A DNA stretch of 64,000 nucleotides from Chloroflexota bacterium. Lineage in GTDB: Bacteria > Chloroflexota > Dehalococcoidia > SM23-28-2 > RBG-16-64-32. Numbering within the stretch: position 1 is the stretch's first letter; the number at the start of each line of letters is the position of its first letter. The DNA lies in assembly GCA_029262695.1 (NCBI GenBank), contig JAJCYV010000027.1, forward strand, positions 126,811 to 190,810, in the 5' to 3' direction. This document shows positions 59,996-64,000 of the stretch, in pieces. The notes beneath the pieces were generated by a model that had not been told where the DNA came from, did not search any database, and saw only the letters and a list, made by a program, of their open reading frames with translations. The position numbers and the translations under genes are program-made.

Positions 59996-61167
59996 TCCGC
60001 GAAGGTAAGACCGAGCACCCGCTGACCGAGCGCCTTCGCGGCCCGCCGCGCAGCGGGCTCCTCGCTGCCCGACATTCGCTCGATCTCCGCGATCGCCGCC
60101 GGTGTATCGAGGTCGTTTGCCATGGCGGCGAGGAACTCGCCGCGGTAGCGCTCGAGCTCGGCGTCGCTGGGCGCGCCGACGTCGGCGAACGCGCGCGTCA
60201 GCTTCTCCGCCAGATCGACGGTCGGCACGCCGGCGTCCAGCGGCTGGTCCCAGGGCTGGCGATAGTGATGCGATAGGAGGTGCAGACGGAGGGCGTCCGG
60301 CGACGAGCCGTCGATAAGGTCGCGCACGAAGACCATGTTGCCGAGCGATTTGCTCATTTTGTGCTCACCACAGTAGACCATCGCCGCGTGCAACCAGTGG
60401 CGGACGAAGAGGGTGCCGCTGTAGTTCTCGCTCTGGGCGATTTCGGCGTCGTGGTGAGGGAAGACGAGGTCCTCACCGCCGCCGTGGATGGTGATCGTCT
60501 CGCTCAGGTACTTCATCGCCATCGCAGAGCACTCGATGTGCCAGCCGGGACGGCCGGGGCCCCAGGGCGAGTCCCAGGCCGGCTCGCCCGCCTTTTGCCC
60601 CTGCCAGAGCACGAAGTCCAGCGCGTCGCGCTTCAGCGCATCGGCCGGGAAGTTGCCGCGCTCGTTGGCGATCTGCAGCATCGAGTCGTAGGAGTGGTTG
60701 AAGAGGCGGCCGAACTTCGGGTCCTTCTCCACCTCAAAGTAGACGCTGCCCTCGTTTTCGTACGCCACGCCCTTTTCGATGAGGCGTTCCACGATGCGCT
60801 GAATCTCCGGGATGTGCTCGGTCGCGCGCGGAGCGACATCGGGGTCGAGGTTGCCGAGCCGCGACATCTGCTCGCGAAAGTCCGCGTACTCCTCGTCGCC
60901 CAGCTCTTTCCAGTCGCGGCCGGTCTTGGCGGCGCGCAGGAGTACGTCGTCGTCGATGTCCGTGACGTTCTGGACGTAGGTGACGCGACGGCCGAGAAAG
61001 CGCAGGTAGCGTACGAGGACGTCGAAGACGGCGTAGGTGAAGGCGTGGCCGAGGTGCGAAGTGTCGTAGGGCGTGACGCCGCAGACGTAGAGGCCGACGT
61101 CGCCGCCGTGGAGCGGCTCGGCCTTGTGCGTGGCCGTGTTGTAGAAACGTGGTCCGAAGTCTGTCAC
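59992..61167 (-). CDS. cysS: Cysteinyl-tRNA synthetase/MshC-like cysteine ligase
   Basis: A 391-residue class I aminoacyl ligase. It has the HIGH-like motif in CGVTPYDTSHLGHAFTY, zinc ligands in the same CGV, IECSAMAM and FPHHDAEIAQSE, and KMSKS in HKMSKSLGN. It ends shortly after MANDLDTPAA, without the anticodon-binding region of full CysS (usually about 460 residues). The CGVTPYDxxHLGHA form and the short end are closer to MshC-type cysteine ligases. GTG at 61167 is supported by TAGCAT seven bases upstream. I keep cysS as the name but the tRNA activity is in doubt. Confidence 0.75.
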   Translation of the reverse strand: MTDFGPRFYNTATHKAEPLHGGDVGLYVCGVTPYDTSHLGHAFTYAVFDVLVRYLRFLGRRVTYVQNVTDIDDDVLLRAAKTGRDWKELGDEEYADFREQMSRLGNLDPDVAPRATEHIPEIQRIVERLIEKGVAYENEGSVYFEVEKDPKFGRLFNHSYDSMLQIANERGNFPADALKRDALDFVLWQGQKAGEPAWDSPWGPGRPGWHIECSAMAMKYLSETITIHGGGEDLVFPHHDAEIAQSENYSGTLFVRHWLHAAMVYCGEHKMSKSLGNMVFVRDLIDGSSPDALRLHLLSHHYRQPWDQPLDAGVPTVDLAEKLTRAFADVGAPSDAELERYRGEFLAAMANDLDTPAAIAEIERMSGSEEPAARRAAKALGQRVLGLTFAD

Positions 61168-61199
61168 GCGAAGTATGCTAGCGCATCGGCTGGAGACAG

Positions 61200-61265
61200 G
61201 GAACATGAGACAGGAGACAAGGAAGTGATCCTGGTCACCTGTCAGCGTTCCTTGTCCCATGTTCC
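61200..61265. repeat. Two-part inverted repeat in the cysS-maoC spacer
   Basis: GGAACATG (61200-61207) and GACAAGGAA (61216-61224) are answered by TTCCTTGTC (61248-61256) and CATGTTCC (61258-61265), giving a long stem with a bulge and a 23-nt loop containing GTGA/TCAC. The left arm is a GACAGG-family repeat; the right arm is its inverted copy. It lies upstream of both divergent genes. Confidence 0.75.
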
Positions 61266-61317
61266 GCCATCGTCTAAAGTCCTCAGCGGACGCCGTGGCG
61301 CGTCCGAGGAGGAAGCG

Positions 61318-61737
61318 ATGAACGAAGTGCTGGGCGTGAAGGTGGGCGACGTTGCGACGTACGAGCGTACCGTCACGGCCGAGGACATCGAGAAGTTCGC
61401 GGCGGTGTCGGGCGACACGAACCCGCTCCACCGCGACCCGGAGTATGCGAAGAAGACCCGCTTCGGCGAGTGCATCGCGCACGGGATGTTGAGCGCGGGC
61501 TACATCTCGGCGGTGCTCGGCACGAAGCTGGCGCCGCACGCCTGCGCGGTGTATCTGAGCCAGAGCATCCGCTTTCTCCGTCCGGTCAGGATCGGCGACG
61601 CGATCAAGGCGGTTGCCGAGGTCAAGGAGGTCGACGCTGAGAAGAGCACGCTGACTCTACAGACCGAGTGCTACAACCAGGCCGGTGAGGCCGTCGTCAA
61701 GGGCGAGGCGGTGATCCTGCTGGACCCGGTCGGCTGA
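61318..61737 (+). CDS. MaoC-type (R)-enoyl-CoA hydratase
   Basis: A 139-residue single-hotdog hydratase. The catalytic Asp and His are in FAAVSGDTNPLHRDPEYAKK (GDTNPLH), followed by FGECIAHGMLSAGYIS, the R-hydratase/PhaJ signature. It would add water to a trans-2-enoyl-CoA giving the (R)-3-hydroxyacyl-CoA. GAGGAGGAAG precedes the ATG. The mesaconyl-CoA hydratase-like gene follows three bases after the stop, so both act on CoA esters of one route. Confidence 0.9.
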   Translation: MNEVLGVKVGDVATYERTVTAEDIEKFAAVSGDTNPLHRDPEYAKKTRFGECIAHGMLSAGYISAVLGTKLAPHACAVYLSQSIRFLRPVRIGDAIKAVAEVKEVDAEKSTLTLQTECYNQAGEAVVKGEAVILLDPVG

Positions 61738-61740
61738 GCG

Positions 61741-62817
61741 ATGACGACGGCGAAGACGACCGGCGGCAACTACCTGGAGGACTTCGAGGCCGGCCGTGTG
61801 ATCAAGCACGCCGTGCCGCGCACCGTCTGGGACGGCGACATGGCGCTCTACATCGCGCTTTACGGCGACAGGCGACCGTTGAACTGCGCCCGGGACTTTG
61901 CCCAGGCGCTGGGATTCGAGCGCGAGCCCGTGCACGACCTCCTCGTCTTCCACCTGGTGTTCGGACGCGCAGTGCCGGACGTCTCGCTCAACTCGCCGGC
62001 GAACCTGGGGTACGCGGACGTGCGCTTCCTGGCGCCGGTGTACGCGGGCGATACGCTACGCGCCGAGACGAAAGTGCTGGGCCGGCGGGAGACGTCGCGT
62101 CCGGGGCTGGGAATCGTCTGGGTGCACACTCGTGGCTTCAATCAGCGCGGCGAGACTGTGCTGCAGTTCTACCGCTGGGCGATGGTCAACAAGCGCGACC
62201 CGGATTCGAAGGTTGAGGCCGAGGAGCCGCCTGAGCTGCCCGACAGGGTGCGTACCGAGGATCTGTACGTGCCGCCGGAGCTTGAGCTGGCGAAGTTCGA
62301 CCCCGTCGCGACCGGCTCGGAGGCGATGTGGGAGGACTACGAGCCCGGCGAGCGCATCATGCACCCGCAAGGGTTCACGCTGGAAGACGCTGAGCACCAG
62401 ATGGCGACGCGCCTCTATCAGAACAATGCGCGCGTGCACTTCAACGAGGTGCTGCAGAAGAAGTCGCGGCTGGGTACGCGCATCATCTACGGCGGGCATA
62501 TCATCTCGACGGCGCACTGCATCGCCTTCGATGGGTTGGAGAACGCGATCCGCGTGCTCGCCTTCAACGCCGGCGCGCACGCGAACCCGACGGTGGCCGG
62601 CGACACGCTGTTCGCCTGGAGCGAGGTGCTGGAGCGCATCGACCTTGGCCGCGACGACGCCGGGGCGCTGCGGCTGCGGCTTGTCGGCGTCAAGAACAGC
62701 GACCCGCGCGAAGAGGAGATACCGCTGCGCGTGAAGGGCGACGACGGGCGCGAGTCGTACCACCCGAACGTCGTGCTGGACCTCGACTACACGGTGCTGG
62801 TGCCGAAACGCCGCTAG
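61741..62817 (+). CDS. mch: Mesaconyl-CoA hydratase (beta-methylmalyl-CoA dehydratase)
   Basis: A 358-residue double-hotdog hydratase that interconverts mesaconyl-CoA and beta-methylmalyl-CoA. The family-specific stretches are YLEDFEAGRVIKHAVPRTV, LLVFHLVFGRAVPDVSLN, NLGYADVRFLAPVYAGDTL, EDAEHQMATRLYQNNARVHF and IIYGGHIISTAHCIAFDG, ending in DYTVLVPKRR. These run along the whole length of the mesaconyl-CoA hydratases of the ethylmalonyl-CoA pathway and 3-hydroxypropionate bicycle. Its product is the substrate of beta-methylmalyl-CoA lyase, encoded 15 kb to the left. The ATG lies three bases after the MaoC stop. Confidence 0.88.
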   Translation: MTTAKTTGGNYLEDFEAGRVIKHAVPRTVWDGDMALYIALYGDRRPLNCARDFAQALGFEREPVHDLLVFHLVFGRAVPDVSLNSPANLGYADVRFLAPVYAGDTLRAETKVLGRRETSRPGLGIVWVHTRGFNQRGETVLQFYRWAMVNKRDPDSKVEAEEPPELPDRVRTEDLYVPPELELAKFDPVATGSEAMWEDYEPGERIMHPQGFTLEDAEHQMATRLYQNNARVHFNEVLQKKSRLGTRIIYGGHIISTAHCIAFDGLENAIRVLAFNAGAHANPTVAGDTLFAWSEVLERIDLGRDDAGALRLRLVGVKNSDPREEEIPLRVKGDDGRESYHPNVVLDLDYTVLVPKRR

Positions 62818-62846
62818 TCACGGCGCGTCCTTGCCAGGCGAAAATG

Positions 62847-62907
62847 TTGACAAGTGTCACTGGTGTGTCACTGCCCTGCTTGACGTCACAGGGGTTGGCG
62901 CTACAAT
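62847..62907 (+). promoter_or_regulatory. Promoter with repeated operator-like elements for the TIR-like gene
   Basis: TTGACG (62880-62885), 16-bp spacer, TACAAT (62902-62907). Just upstream, GTGTCACTG occurs twice (62854-62862 and 62865-62873), exactly 11 bp apart, one helical turn. The palindrome TGACGTCA (62881-62888) covers the -35 and TGACA/TGTCA (62848-62859) lies further up. These look like regulator sites. Confidence 0.55.
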
Positions 62908-62969
62908 GGCTGCGCCCTAGGCGAAGTATTGTTCAAGCGCCTAAACACGTTGTATAGAAGGAGTTGACC

Positions 62970-64000
62970 GTGACGGCACAGAGGCCATTTCCGAATCATT
63001 CGCTTCAAGTCGCGATTGCGCTCGCGCAAGCCATCCAAGACAACAACAACGGCCAACCGATGAACAGGGTGCTTCTGGCCGGTGCAATGGGGCGGAAGCC
63101 ATCTAGCAGCGACTTTCGTATGCTCCTGAGTTCAGGTGTCAAGTATGGCCTGACCGTCGGAAACGAGAAGTCTGAAGCGATAGGACTCACAGAGATAGGT
63201 ACCGGGCTGACAAAGCCACGTGGCGAGGAAGAACGCGCAGAGTCACTCAGGCGAGCGGCGTTGTCTCCCGAATTGTTCAAACGACTCTATGAACACTACA
63301 ACAACGGCAAGCTCCCGCAGGGAGACTTCCTCCTCACAGTCCTTGAAAGGAACCACGGGGTGCCAAGAGAGCGCTGTAGTGAGTGCGCTGAAGTCCTCAT
63401 TCAGAACGCACAGCTAGCGGGCATCGTTCGGGAACAGATGGGGACTCTCTATGTTGTTCTTAACTCAACCCCGTCGGACGCGAACGATGTGCAAAGCCAC
63501 GATGTGGCTGAGCAGTCGGATCCCGATTCAACGCTGGTTGCCACTGAAGAGCCGCCCGTTGCTTCGGTGCCCGCCAGAGTCGAGGAGCGCCTGATCTTTG
63601 TCGGGCATGGGAAGAACAGGAAGCCATTGGAGCAACTGAAGCAGGTGCTTGATCAGTTCAAGATTCCATACAAGCTAGCTGTTGAAGAACCCCAGGAGGC
63701 TCGCCCAATATCTGTCAAGGTGGCACAAGTCATGAAGGAGTGTCACAGCGCGATCCTGCTGTTCACGGCGGATGAAGAGTTCAGGGATGCTGATGGCGAA
63801 ACAATCTGGAGGCCCAGCGAAAACGTGGTGCATGAGCTTGGCGCGGCTTCTGTCCTCTACGAGAATCGGATCGTGATTCTCAGAGAGGATCGCGTCGCGT
63901 TTCCAACGAACTTCAGAGACATTGGGCACATTACCTTCGAAACAGACCGACTCGACGCGAAAGGCCTCGACTTGGTACGCGAATTGATAGGCCTCGGGCT
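62970..64000 (+). CDS. TIR-like NAD-nucleotide hydrolase protein, probable defence gene (3' end outside window)
   Basis: The first 343 codons of a gene cut by the window edge. GTG at 62970 follows GAAGGAG (62957-62963). Residues 5-165 form an all-alpha, winged-helix-like N-terminal domain (IALAQAIQDNNNGQPMNRVL, SSDFRMLLSSGVKYGLT and LPQGDFLLTVLERNHGVPRE). After an acidic linker (about 168-203), residues 206-330 match the TIR-like fold of PF10137-type proteins: RLIFVGHGKNRKPLEQL, an ILLFTADEEF strand, and RPSENVVHELGAASVL with Glu284 and Glu289, the latter in the ELG position that is conserved in this family. TIR enzymes cleave NAD on phage sensing. The gene is clearly AT-richer than its neighbours, so it was probably acquired. 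Confidence 0.7.
   Translation, partial: MTAQRPFPNHSLQVAIALAQAIQDNNNGQPMNRVLLAGAMGRKPSSSDFRMLLSSGVKYGLTVGNEKSEAIGLTEIGTGLTKPRGEEERAESLRRAALSPELFKRLYEHYNNGKLPQGDFLLTVLERNHGVPRERCSECAEVLIQNAQLAGIVREQMGTLYVVLNSTPSDANDVQSHDVAEQSDPDSTLVATEEPPVASVPARVEERLIFVGHGKNRKPLEQLKQVLDQFKIPYKLAVEEPQEARPISVKVAQVMKECHSAILLFTADEEFRDADGETIWRPSENVVHELGAASVLYENRIVILREDRVAFPTNFRDIGHITFETDRLDAKGLDLVRELIGLG

Noticed and set aside
61168-61317. T-box riboswitch in the cysS leader
   Set aside because: The conserved T-box sequence and its anti-terminator pairing are absent, and the likely promoter lies only seven bases before the cysS-like start.

Overview
The window is GC-rich, gene-dense bacterial chromosome of the kind seen in the Chloroflexota, most likely a Dehalococcoidia-like aerobic heterotroph. 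This is inferred from the mix of F420/LLM-type oxidoreductase, many acyl-CoA enzymes, class I methyltransferases, a tmRNA whose tag starts Gly-Glu and ends ALAA, and the absence of outer-membrane genes. It was not proved by a search. No rRNA, tRNA, transposase or CRISPR array was seen. Both edges cut genomic context; the last gene runs off the right end.

Layout. 0.2-3.7 kb: orphan winged-helix regulator, then a fatty/acyl-CoA operon (enoyl-CoA hydratase, luciferase-like oxidoreductase, acyl-CoA dehydrogenase). 4-6.6 kb: DUF4177, a DM13 membrane protein and a secreted, C-terminally anchored protein. 6.7-12.4 kb: orphan NuoE/NuoF diaphorase pair, a six-PAS LuxR regulator, and a tandemly duplicated non-coding segment carrying two related hairpins. 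12.4-19.5 kb: mutS, mutL, hflX and a quinone-reductase-like MDR. 19.5-22.3 kb: ferritin and, divergently, an arsenic methylation operon (arsR, a CC-motif protein, arsM, an AhpD-like protein). 22.4-29.6 kb: acetyltransferases, a YcaQ-type glycosylase, acyl-CoA ligase, methyltransferase and a QueD-like enzyme. 30-32.8 kb: ctpA-type protease, smpB, ssrA (tmRNA) and a methyltransferase overlapping ssrA. 33-41.5 kb: amine-type FAD oxidase, RND exporter, a small membrane protein, polA and a lipoprotein. 41.5-49.7 kb: MaoC protein, K+ channel, methylmalonyl-CoA mutase plus CitE-like lyase, and divergently malyl-CoA lyase with a SucCD-like (malate thiokinase) pair and a ferredoxin. 49.7-62.8 kb: hydrolase-cyclase fusion, thiolase, TlpA/CcdA, acetyl-CoA synthetase, an LmbU-like/nuclease-like protein, an AadA-like nucleotidyltransferase, enoyl-CoA hydratase, CysS/MshC-like ligase, and two MaoC proteins, one matching mesaconyl-CoA hydratase. 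63-64 kb: an AT-richer, TIR-like protein that looks like a defence gene.

Together the carbon genes suggest a CoA-ester route linking acetate, propionyl-CoA and glyoxylate: acetyl-CoA synthetase, thiolase, mesaconyl-CoA hydratase, malyl/methylmalyl-CoA lyase, malate thiokinase and methylmalonyl-CoA mutase are all within 20 kb. The diagnostic enzymes of the ethylmalonyl-CoA pathway or the 3-hydroxypropionate bicycle are not in the window.

Two signals run through the whole window. First, a TATAAT-like box lies 6-10 nt before the start codon of about ten genes, as expected for leaderless mRNAs. Second, two families of intergenic short repeats (AGAACCGT-like and GACAGGGGACAGG-like) sit directly behind stop codons; one overlaps the mutS stop codon and the other supplies the ribosome binding region of downstream genes.
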